Assembly: GCF_027596085.1 (NCBI RefSeq)
Contig: NC_072464.1
Location: forward strand, 13,272,124-13,336,123
Source of the DNA: Anoplopoma fimbria
Taxonomy: Eukaryota > Chordata > Actinopteri > Perciformes > Anoplopomatidae
Direction: 5' to 3'
DNA length: 64,000 nucleotides
A program made the translations under genes and the position numbers. Under the pieces are notes generated by a model, which made no database searches, had not been told where the DNA came from, and saw nothing but the letters and a program-made list of their open reading frames with translations. This document shows positions 1 through 15,849 of this stretch, one piece after another (position 1 is the stretch's first letter; each line of letters starts with the position of its first letter).

Positions 1-17
1 GATAGTGGCCTCTTTAC

Positions 18-1085
18 CTTCAAAAAAGCCTCCATAGATGGATTCACCTCCTTTTCCATTTCCTATGTCAGAGAAGGAATAAAACATAAGAACAGGAGCT
101 GCTACAGGACGAGATTGTTGGCGTTATAAAACTTATGCTGATTGCTGGTTATTCAATAGATTCGGTTAAGTTGATGTTAAAATTTGTTGATGTGTTCTCT
201 AGTTGCTGACGTTGAGTATGTAGCAGGTAAAAACGTACAGCCCTGTAATAATATTTGGACTTAAAGAATAGGTGTTCTAAGCTAAATGCACCATTCACAT
301 CTTTATATTCAAACTTGACTAACTCACCTTCGCTGAAGTCTCCTCCTTGAATCATAAAGTCTTTTACAACTCGATGGAACAGACATCCTTTGTAGTGCAG
401 GGGTTTCATAGTTCCTTTGCCAATGCCTTTTTCACCTGAATGAAGACACAATTATCAGTTATCAATTTTATACTGTGAAATAAAGTACATTTTTCTGGCT
501 TTTTTTTGTGTGGATACATTTTATTATTTACCTGTGCAGAGGCATCTGAAGTTTTCACATGTTTTGGGACAGATGTCTGAAAACAATTCAACCACAACTC
601 TGCCGACTGTGAGGAAAGAGCATTGTTAGTTTTTCTTTATCATGTGAGCCTTCCACCTAGCATTTATTGTATTCGTATTAGTTTGTTGCACTTATTGTAT
701 TCGTATTAGTTTGTTTCTGCACTATACTTTTGCTCTGGTTTATGCTCTTAGATGCTTGTTTCAGAAAGGAGATGCACTTATGACTTCTGGTGACTAGTAG
801 TTCTCTTGAATACCTATGTTGAATACACTTATTGTAAGTCGCTTTGGATAAAAGCGTCTGCTAAATGACTGTAATGTAATATAAGTGAGAAAATCAGTGG
901 TCAGTTTATTGGGGACATCTAGCTAAAACCAATGCAGTCTGAAACCCATCAGCCCTTCCCCATTATTATGCATTGTACAACTCTAGAGTAGCACCATAAA
1001 CAAACACAAACATGTCTTTCTTACCGAGCACATTACTGATGCCGACGTCAAGGAAACACCGAGTGCGCTGAACTTTGACCCCCAT
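18..1085 (-). CDS. ppig: PPIG (cyclophilin G), 5' exons only, continues off the left edge
   Basis: A nuclear peptidyl-prolyl cis-trans isomerase; PPIG family members carry an N-terminal cyclophilin domain and a long Arg/Ser-rich tail tied to splicing. Only the first part of the cyclophilin domain is here. Coding exons, in transcript order, are 1025-1085, 532-606, 328-435 and 18-62, with phases that join cleanly. The start is the ATG at 1085, giving [14 protein letters not shown]. Visible family motifs are [30 protein letters not shown] and [20 protein letters not shown], including the catalytic FHRV arginine and the QGGD loop. An acceptor at 1108/1109 shows a non-coding 5' exon upstream, possibly ending at a donor near 1448. 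The loop [10 protein letters not shown] favours PPIG over its paralogue NKTR, and the neighbour FASTKD1 supports this. Confidence 0.88.
661..881 (+). repeat. Retroposon fragment with the common fish L2-type 3' tail
   Basis: The right end (about 832-880) is the widespread fish SINE/LINE tail, GTAAGTCGCTTTGGATAAAA followed by GCGTCTGCTAAATGA and a TGTAATGTAAT end. The same tail recurs at 16689-16747. The left part starts with a direct duplication of a roughly 25-bp unit (ATTGTATTCGTATTAGTTTG). It lies in PPIG intron 1 coding interval. The family name is inferred from remembered fish repeats, not from a search. Confidence 0.7.
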
Positions 1086-1239
1086 GTTCACATCTACTGA
1101 TCAAGAACCTGAGGGTGAGAAACACAGATAAAGTGACACTTTAGCTTAGCTTAGCAGCATGTGCATTAAATGCCTGAATTACCCAGACATCCTAACGTTG
1201 AATGTCCAGTTTCGTTTTTCCATCATAGGCTAGCTCGGC

Positions 1240-1241
<2 letters not shown>

Positions 1242-1299
<58 letters not shown>
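1242..1299. repeat. (CA)n microsatellite
   Basis: About 29 uninterrupted AC/CA dinucleotides between the PPIG 5' exons and its promoter. Confidence 0.97.
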
Positions 1300-1301
<2 letters not shown>

Positions 1302-1577
1302 TAGGCCTGCTGTTAGCATTAGCACCTCCAGCTAGCCTCAGCCAGACAACATGGATTCTTCTACCTCACGTATAAACCGTTCAATCTAGATAAATAACTA
1401 CACACATATATCGCCAAACGGCGGCTAAAGCTGTGTCATATCACCTGTAAACAAAACGGTATCACTCCATACAACGAGCAGCTCTCACAAACGGGGAACA
1501 TTAACTTTCATTCAGTGCTGGGATCACTGTTTTCTAAAGATGGCGCGGCATGGACGTCAATGTGTTTCAAGAGTCGA

Positions 1578-1623
1578 GCGGGCACGTAGCTGTGACGTAC
1601 GCGGGCACGTAGCTGTGACGTAC
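1578..1623. promoter_or_regulatory. Two perfect 23-bp tandem repeats, each with a CRE-like TGACGTAC
   Basis: Positions 1578-1600 and 1601-1623 are identical (GCGGGCACGTAGCTGTGACG plus TAC) and a third partial unit (GCGGGT) follows. Each copy contains CACGTAGC and a TGACGTAC core, which resembles an ATF/CREB half-site pair. A further GGACGTCAA lies at 1552-1560. Regulatory function is inferred from position in the divergent promoter. Confidence 0.5.
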
Positions 1624-2369
1624 GCGGGTTCTGATGCCCTGAGTTGAGCCTGGCAGGTACAACTTTCCTTCGCGGTCCGCTGCGGTCCGCGTAGGGCGCC
1701 TGGCTGCTTGCTGCCTGAAAGACAAAAAACAGGGTGCTACAAAAATAAATTTCGTAACATCACAAGCTACGGAAGTGAAATATTGTAGCACCCATGCTGA
1801 CCTGATGCTGACTTTGAATGAGTGATTATAAAATCGTATTCTATTTGTGTTATAAATATACTGTGTGGTTCTCTATTATATCAATAAATATAGCTTAAAA
1901 TACAGCGACTAGGGGTAATCTGGCGTTGTCAGTGATTTTAGGAGATATTTTCTCCATGCACGTGAACTGAAGGTAGCTCAACTCAACTCTGAAGTCGCAA
2001 AGTTACATTAAAGTCAAGTTATATGAAATATCAGAATGCGGCTGCCTGCGAGATGAAACCGTCTGGACCTGAGGTCAGCATGTCACACTGGTGTTGTGCA
2101 TACTATGTAACTCACAACCAAACATAACTTGAGACATTGTGATATTTGTTTTAATAACATTATGGATTTCTTTTTTGTGTGCTTTTTTTGTGCCTTTAAT
2201 TGACACAGGTCCCTGAAGGAGCACCCAACACATCCCTCATCCAGACTGTGGTTTTGTGGGTGTGATCTCAGCTGGCTGAGGTTACCTGCTGGTTTTGACA
2301 TTGAGCTGTACTGTGTTGGTGCTATGAAGACCCCAAGTGCCTGCTTGATTTGAGCCGACGTCTGCGGTG

Positions 2370-5300
2370 ATGTTTCGGGTCCGCTGTGTGAGTCCCCTCT
2401 TTCGGAGGCTCCTTCATGGGGGGGCCGCGAACAGAGACCAGGTCCTGGAGCAGCTGCAGGTTTGCTCGGCTGAAGACCAGGTGTTTGACGTGGTGGGCAA
2501 GAACAAAGCCAAGCTCACAGTGAGCCATGTCAGCGAGGCTGTTGGGATGCTGTGGCAGTTCCAGAAAGAGAAGCCCCAAATGCTCAGGACTGTGGGGCTC
2601 ATCAAGAGCAACCCCCAGTTCTTGACTCTCCGGGTTTTGGCGGAGAACAAAATTGCTCTCATGGATGATTTGATGTTGGTCGACATGCTTTACAATTTCC
2701 TAAGGTACATTAAGATAAACAGTACCAGTCAAAAGTTTGGACACACCTTCGCAATCAATGGTTTTTCTTTATTTGTATTTTTTTCTACATTGTAGATTAA
2801 TATTGAAGACATCCAAACTATGAAGGAACACATATGGAATTATGTGGTAAACAAACAAATGCTCAACAAACCAGAATATGTTTTATATTTTAGATTCTTC
2901 AAAGTAGTTGAATGAGAAGGTGTGTCCAAACTTTTGACTGGTACTGTAGACCAAATCAATTTCAAGTCTTACGTATTGTTATCATAACTTAGTAATTATA
3001 ACGCGCTGTATTATTGTCCATCCTTTAGGTTGAATGTGGATCATCATGACTCCCTTGTTCAGCAGTTGGTTTCGGAAGCATGGCTCAGAATAGACAGGTA
3101 TGATTGCATTACATTGTTTTGAGCTGATGGAATGTAAGACTGCAGCTATGTTTATTATTTAATGATATGGAAATGATTTCTATCTAACAAAGTCTATAAA
3201 ATACCCTAAAATAGTGGAACATTGGAAAAATCTTGTTCCAACCAAAAATCCTTAACCCAGATATATACAATGACATAAAATAGAGAGAAGCAGCAGATCT
3301 CCACAGCAGAGAAGTTGAAACCAGCAAATGTTTGGCATTTTTTCTTTATTAGTTACAAAAAAGATGAATTGCTATCAAAATTGTCTGATTTTCATCAGAC
3401 AATTTTGCACTAATGACATTTTCTAATTAAATTTTACACAAATGTGGATTTTTGCAGATTTCCAATGGTATCCCTATCCAAGTTTTCCATCTGTTTGAGT
3501 GATCAGCACCTTCAACACAGTCCTCTAATGGGCCACATCACCAGTATTGTGGATCAGAGGTTGTCTTCCATTGATGACGCCAGGTTGGTCAGGAGACAGA
3601 AAGGATCAAATAAATTAAACTCCCTCATATTGTGTACTGACACTCTTGGTTGTCTTTCCCAGGATCCTAACTACACTGATGATTAGCGTGTCGTCCCTGG
3701 TGTCTCCCCGGCTTCGGGATGCCCTCATCAGCAGGGCAGACCATCTCCTAGAAACCATGGATCCCTCAAACTATAACAACCCGCGGAGAATGGTGCAGTT
3801 CCTGCGCAACATCAAGCACAGTTACCGGCCTCTGCTGGAGAAGTGCAACAGGATCATCCTGTGCAACCTTCCCAGACTGGATGCAGAAAATATCAGCATC
3901 CTCATGGGGCTGTATCAGTCCCTGCAGTTCAACAACTGTGACTTCAGGCTGGCTGTCAAACAACGACTAACAGAGGTGCTTGAGTCAAGCACCGATCCCT
4001 TCTCCTTCACCAAACTTTTTGTCGCTCTGGCGCCGATGGCCAGTCAGGAGATCAAAGATGGGTTGGTATCATTATCAATGGAGTAATCTTAACTGGAAAT
4101 CTTTACCCATTACAGCAGTTCTTGAGTTTCACATGTCTCTTCTGTGGTTTCCTCCCTCTCAGGCTGGAAAACACTGCCCTCCTGTTGGCGGACGAGCTCA
4201 GTGCACATCAGGCTCTGGCCATAGCTGAAGCTCTAGAAGAGATTCAAAGCAGGAATCTTAGCTTATTGAACAAGTGAGTTCATATCTCTGCCATATAGCA
4301 ACTTCATAGCTCAAGAAGTTGAGCCAATATATCTGCCACTATCAACTTATTGCAGATATATCGGTATAACCATATATTTCAGCTGAAAAGTTATTAGAAA
4401 TTTCAGTACAGGGTTGACAAAACAGATATTGATCAATTGTTCCTGACTTTGGAAATAGGCCCATATATAGGAGCTTCTCTGATCCGTTCATTCATGTCGC
4501 ATGATCTTCTTTTTCATGAAATTGTAGACGTTCATATTCCATTTTCCTGAGCACTTAAAGGACCTCTTGCTCATGCTGTCTTGAAAGTTTAGATTGAAAA
4601 TTCTTTCTTGACCTTGGACACAGCAGTTTTTGTCACCACAAGGTGCATTCATCAAAAAAACGTGTTTCCATTACATAGTTTGGCAATCAGAAAGCTCTAA
4701 AAAGTTACTTTTTTTATTGTAAAATCTCCCACTCCTTAGGGGTCATAGTGTTGTGTATTTTATGTGTCTATGTGAAAAGACAACTCTCCACAGATGTATA
4801 GAAATATAATATAAATATTTTGTCAAATGTAATTTTTACTAAATTATTTTCCAGAATTGCTTCTGTGATCCAAAGGAACCTTCATGTCTTCAAGCCAGTG
4901 GAGGTGGCCAGAATCACTCAAGCCCTTTTTCTGATGCAATACCAGAACCCCGAACTCTTCACTAGACTACGAAACATTCTGGTCAAGTAAGTGTTTATTT
5001 AAGAGAAGGAGGACATTCTGCTTCACTCTTTGATTGAATAAAATGAAGACCGATTACACTTTCTCTTGCAGATATTTGCTGCGCAGCATCTACCCCTACG
5101 AAGTGACCATGTTGACCCGTGTTCTGTCCTTGCTGCCCTGCCCGCGGCTTGACGAGGGCGTGATCTCGCGGGTGGATTCGGTGGTGGCGCAATGCAATCT
5201 CAATGACCTCAACACCATTTCTCAAGCCGTTGCCAAGTGGGTGCGTAGTGATCCCTCCTACCGCCACAACACTCCCAGCAAGTACGTCCGCCTGCTGCAG

Positions 5301-7211
5301 ACCCTGAACCGCTGCGGGCACGAGAGGCTGCATACGGCCGACCGGCTGGACTTGCTGCTGGAGGAGCTCAAGTACATTTCGGGAGAGTGGTTTGAGGAAA
5401 TGCTGCTGGACGAGACAATGGTCACACTGAAGAGGATGATGGACCAAATAAACTGGACCAATGTGCCCGAGTTGGCCCTCTTCTTAACCAGAATAAATCA
5501 CATCTGCCCTCCCCTGATGGACCGTATCGCCAGCGTGGCTATTAAAGACATTAACAAGGTGCCTTAAGAGACATCGTCATATGTTTAGTCTGCTGTAATT
5601 CAATATATTAACTGTGCTTTTTCTGTATCGTTTTTCAGATTCACTACTCGTCAACTTATGCCACCCTGCTGCCGTTCTCTGTCCTGAATTATGATTCTGT
5701 ACAAGCAGACGAGTTGTATGATGTTTGTATTCAGCGCATCATTCCTCATATCAGTAAGTCAATCAGTTTACGCGTTTGTTCACTTCTTTTATTTCAAGCT
5801 TAAACTAACGCCTGTTTTTCTGTTTTTTAGGCTCCTTTGACCCACATCTGCTGGTTCTCATGGCGTACACTTTGTCTGTGGCCGACTGTTTTCCTGAAGA
5901 ACTCGTCAGAGAGATCTTCAGTATAGACTTTCTGGGAAAGCTGGATGCCCAATTAGAAAGTATGTCTCCACTCTGCATTGCTTTATATGCATCGGCAGCA
6001 AAATATTCACCCTGAGATGTTAGCACTTCACATCTCAGTAGAACCAACTGTTGTCCTTTCCTCTTACAGCTCTACCCGATGCCCTCAACATGCGGACCAG
6101 ACTGCGCCTCATGGAGCTCAATCGCGCCGTGTGTCTGGAGTGTCCCGAGTTCCAGGTGCCGTGGTTTCATGAACGCTACTGCCAGCAGTTGCAGAAGAAA
6201 GGTAAAAAAAAAAAGAAGCAACAAGGAATGATTTATTATTATTTAAGTGGATGTTCAAAATTCAAAAAAAAATCCATACTGTCATAATTATTCTACAGGG
6301 AATGGCAATGTCAGTCATGTGCAACAGCAAATCCACAAAATGCTGGGTGAGGTTCTCGGTGGCATTAACTGTGTCCGGGTAGCAGTCGCCACTCCATATT
6401 TTTACACCGTAGGTGAGTAATAATGGGAAATCTCTTTAATAAACATTGATTTGATATTTTATCACATCTTTTCTGTTCTATTCTGAAAAAGTTTTTGCGC
6501 CTGATAGAAAGAGAAGCTCATATAAACGGTAGCCCCTATACTTGCAATGCATCAAGTCAATTTATACGCATGATATATATCTGCTTTTCAGTGAAAATCT
6601 CCACGTAATCACCCCAAAAAAGAAAATATATTCCGAGGACAGAAGTGTAATGTGACCATGTTTGCCTTTTCAGACTTTGAATGCACACTGGACAAACACC
6701 TGCAGCCGTTGCCCTACAGCGAGCCCAGCACGCTGCAGATCTCCAACAGAGGACAAGTTCACTGGGAGAAAAGCTCAGTGGAGAACATCAACGATGTGCT
6801 GCCACCTGGAGCTCAGCGGTAGGGATGCATTAAACAAACATCTTGTATAATAAAGATGAATAAGTAGACAACTCAGATATGAAATATGTTTGACATCCTT
6901 TTTTTATTCATCACTCAGAGTTGCTGTGGACTTTCTTGATTCAAAGTCCTTCTGCAAGAACTCTCCACATATGAAAGGTGAAACACTGATGAGAAAAAGA
7001 CACCTTGAAATTCTGGGATACCGTGTGGTTCAGGTGAGAAGATATCATTCAAGTGCATGTGTTGTTGTACATCTCTTACACTGAATCATATTAAATGTCA
7101 GTGACACTTTTGCAGATCCCTCACTTTGAATGGAACTCTATGGAGCTTTCAACACCAGATGCCTGGAAGGAATATCTAAAGAAGAACATATTCAGAGAGC
7201 TCTCTTCTTGA
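2370..7211 (+). CDS. fastkd1: FASTKD1, FAST kinase domain-containing protein 1, mitochondrial
   Basis: FASTK-family mitochondrial RNA-binding protein; family members control stability and processing of mitochondrial mRNAs. Coding exons: 2370-2704, 3029-3097, 3458-3583, 3663-4061, 4163-4273, 4855-4986, 5072-5558, 5639-5753, 5831-5959, 6070-6201, 6299-6412, 6674-6818, 6919-7033 and 7116-7211. They sum to 2,505 nt, giving 834 residues (human about 847). The N-terminus MFRVRCVSPLFRRLLHGGAA is Arg-rich without acidic residues, as expected for a mitochondrial presequence. FAST_1/FAST_2 segments include PFSVLNYDS and MELNRAVCLECPEFQVPWFH. The C-terminal RAP domain reads FLDSKSFCKNSPHMKG ... RHLEILGYRVVQ, then FEWNSM. 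Intron 1 holds a MITE and intron 2 a perfect hairpin. The poly(A) signal is at 7405. Confidence 0.95.
2720..2946. mobile_element. Tc1/mariner-like MITE, copy 1 (227 bp, FASTKD1 intron 1)
   Basis: Terminal inverted repeats begin CAGTACCAGTCAAAAGTTTG and end with the reverse complement, CAAACTTTTGACTGGTACTG. There is no internal ORF. It is nearly identical to the copies at 14989 and 39843. The left flank is AA rather than TA, so the target duplication is imperfect here. The TIR resembles Tc1-like elements common in salmonids; that assignment is from memory. Confidence 0.85.
3376..3407. repeat. Perfect 14-bp inverted repeat with a 4-nt loop
   Basis: CAAAATTGTCTGAT at 3376-3389 and its exact reverse complement at 3394-3407 flank TTTC. 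It lies in FASTKD1 intron 2, about 50 bp before the next exon. Confidence 0.9.
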
Positions 7212-8169
7212 AGGCCTTATTTATTGAACTCGACACTTTGACACGCTTTTGAGTTTTGGTTGTAGAATTTTATTTGAAGACTGAACTGTGTGTTGAAAAC
7301 AGAATGTTTATATATATATTTCAAGTGCTCCTTTTAGTTACATGAAGCTACCTCACTCATGTTAAGTAAGTATTATGTGCTTTTGTATTGAAATTTGTAT
7401 TTAAAATAAAATGCTTAAACAACGAAACTTTTACTTTTTTGGTTATCATGCACTTTGCTTGCAAATAACATGCTATATCTTGGTAAACATTGTATAGTAA
7501 TTAACACATCTTTGGACTGCGAGTGTAGAGTTTTTGAACATTTTGAACATTTTCCCAAGATTATATTTTATCCTTAACATGTGTGACTTATGTGAGCTTT
7601 TTTAATCAATTTAGTTTAATCAATTCTTATCTGACTAATTACTTTACTTATACAACAACAATAGTGTTGTCTTTAAATGTTTAAGATTATATTAGTCATG
7701 ATTGTGCAGAGGTGCACAATATTTCTGGGCTTGAATAATGTCCATATTTTATGAGCTTTGTTAAGTGTTGCTTGAAAAAGAATATAAAATGGACACAGTG
7801 AGTCTGTGTAAGATGATATTTTAATACTGAAGAGACACAAGGTACATGTTATTCACTAGAGAAGGAACATTTACAGATTCACAGAAAAAAAACATGAATT
7901 TCTATGCCATCATTCAACAGTATTAATACTTTTTAATGAGTAGAAGTGATGTGTTTTAGTAGATCAGAATCAATAACGTTGGGCTGAAATCAACACAAAA
8001 AGCCAATTAAAACCATGATGCATTTCATTAAACCACTCACAGAACAGGCAGAGGGGACATGTGTTACATTAAAAAGATAAATTACAATAAGCCACTAAAT
8101 AAGAGCATGTACATAATATTTTGCCTAAAGCAGTAAAGTTAGAGAGCCCTGTCTGTCCCTGGACGGTTG
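7212..8169. other. Convergent 3' UTR region of FASTKD1 and KLHL41
   Basis: AT-rich spacer between the two stop codons. It holds the FASTKD1 poly(A) signal at 7405-7410 and, on the minus strand, a possible KLHL41 ATTAAA signal (forward 7820-7825). No other coding exon is recognisable. Confidence 0.6.
7405..7410 (+). terminator. AATAAA poly(A) signal of FASTKD1
   Basis: A canonical AATAAA about 195 nt after the FASTKD1 stop codon. Confidence 0.7.
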
Positions 8170-10936
8170 TCACAGTTTGGGCATTCTGGCTGCATTCAGA
8201 CGCATGGACACACAGGAGGCACCAGCTGCATAACGCATCTCTCTGATGATACCAGTCCACTGTTTCTTGTCATCTTCAAACCTGGTGAGACAGTTAAAAC
8301 AGGTCATTATAATACACTGTTGGGAGTAAAAGGAGAGCTATCTTTGTAAAAGAAAGTGAGCAAGATGACATTGTTTCCTAACACATTTATAGATATAATG
8401 CAACAAAATCAACACATACTGCCAGATGTCGATGATTTCACTGGGTTCACACTCTTTGTTCTCGTTCTGCACAATGGCAAAGCCTCCTATGGAGTACAAC
8501 TGCCCTCCGCAGCTCACCAGGTTGACTGAGCTCCTCTCCTGGGGCATCTCTGTGAAGGGTGACCACCTAGAACAAGGTGCACTCAGCTGTATTAATGTCA
8601 CATCTCCGTGTTGTTTGTTTTTTGATGTACTCAAACAGATCAGCAAATACACAAATGTTACTTCTTTTTTTCCTTATTTATGTTTTTGTAAAAAAGAAAA
8701 ATCCTTAAATATCCTTGAAATACAACAATCTTTTAAGAGCCTGTATCTATGCACGACTTCCAAAATGTTACATGTTTTAATTGGAGAAGTAGTGTGTTTA
8801 CATTCTTTCATTGAGTTGATGGGACTTTCAAATATGAAAAACTGCTTAATCTTATACACAATTTAATCTGTGTTGAGGGAGTGAATGGTGAGATACCAAA
8901 AGATTCACATCCCTAAGTTTAAAAGCTCAACCATTTTTATGAATATGTGACTGAAATTAATTTGCACACTGTTAAGTTAAATCTATTTCTAAACTTGGAT
9001 TGGGAACAACCAAATGAAAATTGGTATCAGAAAAAAATAATAACCAGCTATGCACAACACTTTAAGGGGCCTATATATATAACTGAACCGTAATAATAAA
9101 AGCACGTACTTGTTGGTTCCAAAGTCGTAGGTTTCACATGCAGCTGTGAGGCCTTCCTCATTGACTCCTCCAGCAACAACAATCTTCCCGTTGTGGACAA
9201 CTGCCCCAAACATGGATCTGGGAGTTTGCATGGAGGCCACCTCCTTCCACTCTGATCTCTTGTGGTTGTATGCAAACATCTTATTGGTTGCTTTACTTTA
9301 CCGGTGAGACAAATATGATTCCAGATGAGGGTTAATTTCATTTTAAAATCACATTTTGACTTATTATAAACTGTTTCGGCATTTAAATCTTACTTGTCAT
9401 CCGTTTTTCCTCCAATACAGTACACCAGCCCGTTCTCAGAGACCACACAGTGGCCGTGGATATTCAAGGGCAACTTTTTGGATTGAGTCCACTTCATTTT
9501 TCTAAAAAGGGGTAGATAGACAGTATTTAAACAGTAAATATAGGAGCTTTCAATGAGACAAATCTACTGAATACATCCCAAACGGTTGGCAAACTGAACT
9601 TACTCAGTGTCATAGCACAGAACAGTGTCGTAAGACTCATTGGACTGTAAATCTTTTCCTGTGACAGCAAAGAGGAGATTTTCACATTCCCCCACAGCGA
9701 ACAAACACCTGGGGGAGGGCATGGGTGGCAGAGCGACCCATTCAGCAGCGAGACTGTCAAACTGAAAGACACATTTTAATATATTTGAGTAACAAAAAGA
9801 GGGAATTACTTTTAAAGTTTTAATTTGCAATGTAAATTGAATCTTTATACCTGGTAGAAGTAACACTGCAATGGGTTTTCTTTGTCCTCTTCATCTACAA
9901 ACAGTCCTCCCAACACATACAGGATGTTGTTCTTCGATACCACACTGACGTGGTTTCGGGGGATCTGCTCTGCCATCGCAGCAAGAAAACACTCGTTCTC
10001 CTGGGTGTCATAAGCCACGCTAGCGGTGTCATTGATCATCAGAACCATGTCTTTAGCATACATGCCATACCTGCGCGTATCATTTAGATAGCCTGGCAAC
10101 TTTTCCTCCTCTCCTTCCACATCTTCTTGGCCCTTCTTCTTCTCAGGCAGCTTTCCCGCAAAGGCTTCCTTAATGACTTGGATCTTTTTGAGAAGCTCCG
10201 GATCAGCCTTAATGAGGTCGTCCTTCTCCACCTTCTCCTTGAAGTACTTCTCTGGGAGTAAACGGAAACGAATGCAATCAAAGGCCTCCTCTAAGGATTT
10301 CACACGCTTCTCTTTGTCTTTTCTGATCCACCTCATGAGGGTCTCAAACACCACTTCCTCTTTTTCTACATTCAATGCATCTGCTCCAATGATGGCAAAG
10401 AGTTCAGGTGGAGCGAGCTCTAGGAAAACCTCGTCCTTGACTATGGTCTCGAACCAATCTGCGATGTGATCTCGAGCTGCCAGTGCCAGTCTGGCGCTGC
10501 CCAGCAGCAGTCCCAGCCTGTAGATGGCAAGGCAGTTTTTCTTTGACAGCCTCTTCTGGAGATAATTCACACACACTGTGAACACTGAGGGGATCTGGAA
10601 GCGGTTGGCAGCGGCCAAAATATCCTGGACGTTGTCGTCATTGATGTCAATCTCTGCTGAGTACATGTAATTTACAATCGCCTCCATCACGTTGGGATCT
10701 ATGTTCTCCAGAACAACCTCCATTTTATCCGTTTCCTTGCCATCTTCTGAGAAGTACAGCTCCCGGAAATAAGGACTACAAGCTGCCAGTATGAGGCAAT
10801 GGCAGGGTATGCTTCTGTCTCCAACCTTTAGGACACTGTCAATTAACTTGTTCTCATTCAGGAGCTCTTTTAATCCATCCTGCAGCAAAGTGCTCTGAAA
10901 CAGACGGAGATCTTCCCTCATGCTTTGAGGATCCAT
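8170..10936 (-). CDS. klhl41: KLHL41 (KBTBD10 / sarcosin), BTB-Kelch protein of striated muscle
   Basis: A sarcomere and sarcoplasmic-reticulum associated BTB-Kelch protein; in mammals it stabilises nebulin and acts in myofibril assembly, and human variants cause nemaline myopathy. Exons in transcript order: 9851-10936, 9604-9761, 9394-9501, 9110-9295, 8420-8566 and 8170-8281. The total is 1,797 nt, 598 residues (human 606). The first exon encodes BTB (about residues 30-130, with [17 protein letters not shown]) and BACK (about 140-240, with [20 protein letters not shown]). Kelch repeats follow ([44 protein letters not shown]). The fourth exon needs the acceptor GGTAAAG before TAAAGC to give DDNKATNKMF, which matches the human frame. 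Teleosts can have klhl41a and klhl41b; I cannot tell which this is. Confidence 0.95.
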
Positions 10937-11049
10937 TCTTTTAGGACAGGAAGAGGTTGAAGGTGTTCGCGACAGACTATCCTGGCTGGTGAAGACGGAG
11001 AACTATAGGCAGCCAGGTCTGAAGCCACTTCAATATAACCGTGCCCTCT

Positions 11050-11059
11050 CTAAATATAG
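11050..11059 (-). promoter_or_regulatory. MEF2-type / TATA-like element upstream of KLHL41
   Basis: Read on the minus strand it is CTATATTTAG, an exact fit to the MEF2 consensus YTA(A/T)4TAR and also TATA-like. It lies about 115 bp upstream of the KLHL41 ATG. An E-box of the myogenic type CAGCTG lies at 11112-11117, about 55 bp further upstream. Function is inferred from the muscle role of the gene. Confidence 0.6.
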
Positions 11060-11662
11060 CCAGCGACCCCATCCAGGAAGAATTCATGTTGGCCAAATAG
11101 GAGAGCTCACACAGCTGTCATAGAGTAAAAACAACTGTGGAGCGTTGTCACCCCAGTGATTTGTAACAACATTGTTGTATAACCTATGATCTTTTAATTT
11201 CAATTTCATTTGTCTATCTAATAAGGTGAAATATATAATTTTAGAGAAAAACAGCAAAACATGTTAACATATTGGCAGGACTATTTGTTCCAGCAAATAT
11301 ATGTTAAAAAATATGGCTTGCATTTAGTACAAGTCTGTGTGTTCTGGAGACATCTAGATGTGGAGTGAGTCATGATTCACTGATAGTGATGACCATTTCA
11401 CTGCAGTGATCAGGATTGGTTTGTGACACATCCACAGGGGAGTTATCTAACAAGAGGAAAGGGTCAGTGAACAGCTGCAACCACAGGAGGTGACTGTTTG
11501 TCCTCTTTCATTATTTTTAAAATCCTGTAGCACCTTGTGCAGTTATGTATTTAGCCCGAGATCATCGTGTTCTTTCCAGATACAAATGAACTGTGTGTGA
11601 GATACAATATAAACTTACTGCATTCGTGATATTGAAAGGTAAAAAAAACATACTCTTCAATA

Positions 11663-11668
11663 TTTATT
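11663..11668 (-). terminator. Candidate AATAAA poly(A) signal of BBS5
   Basis: AATAAA on the minus strand about 200 nt past the BBS5 stop. A second one follows at about 11687. Confidence 0.55.
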
Positions 11669-11863
11669 TAAATGCATTTATTAACTATAAAACTGCATTT
11701 TTTTCACATTCTAGACATTACGAGAAACAGTTTAATACAATATTATCATAATAAATATAATCTACATGTAATATATTTTTATTTTCATGAAAAGGTATCA
11801 GTGCATTAACTGTACAACTTTTAACCTAACCTCTAAAAAAATATTAATTAGTTTTATGTTATT

Positions 11864-15849
<3,986 letters not shown>

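Larger units (their letters stand above)
1109..2369. promoter_or_regulatory. Divergent PPIG / FASTKD1 intergenic and promoter region
   Basis: Head-to-head spacer between the PPIG start (1085, minus) and the FASTKD1 start (2370, plus). It contains a CA microsatellite, a YY1-like AAGATGGCG at 1537-1545, a CRE-like GGACGTCAA at 1552-1560 and the tandem CRE-like repeat at 1578-1623. GC content and CpG density rise over about 1530-1700. The remainder to 2369 shows no recognisable gene and may hold FASTKD1 5' UTR. Confidence 0.6.
10937..11863. other. KLHL41 promoter and BBS5 3' flank
   Basis: The right side (11600-11863) is the AT-rich BBS5 3' UTR with an AATAAA on the minus strand (forward 11663-11668). 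The left side is the KLHL41 5' flank with muscle-type motifs at 11050 and 11112. No additional gene is seen. Confidence 0.6.

Noticed and set aside
18..1085. NKTR instead of PPIG
   Set aside because: The loop [18 protein letters not shown] fits PPIG better, and the FASTKD1 neighbour is the PPIG linkage.
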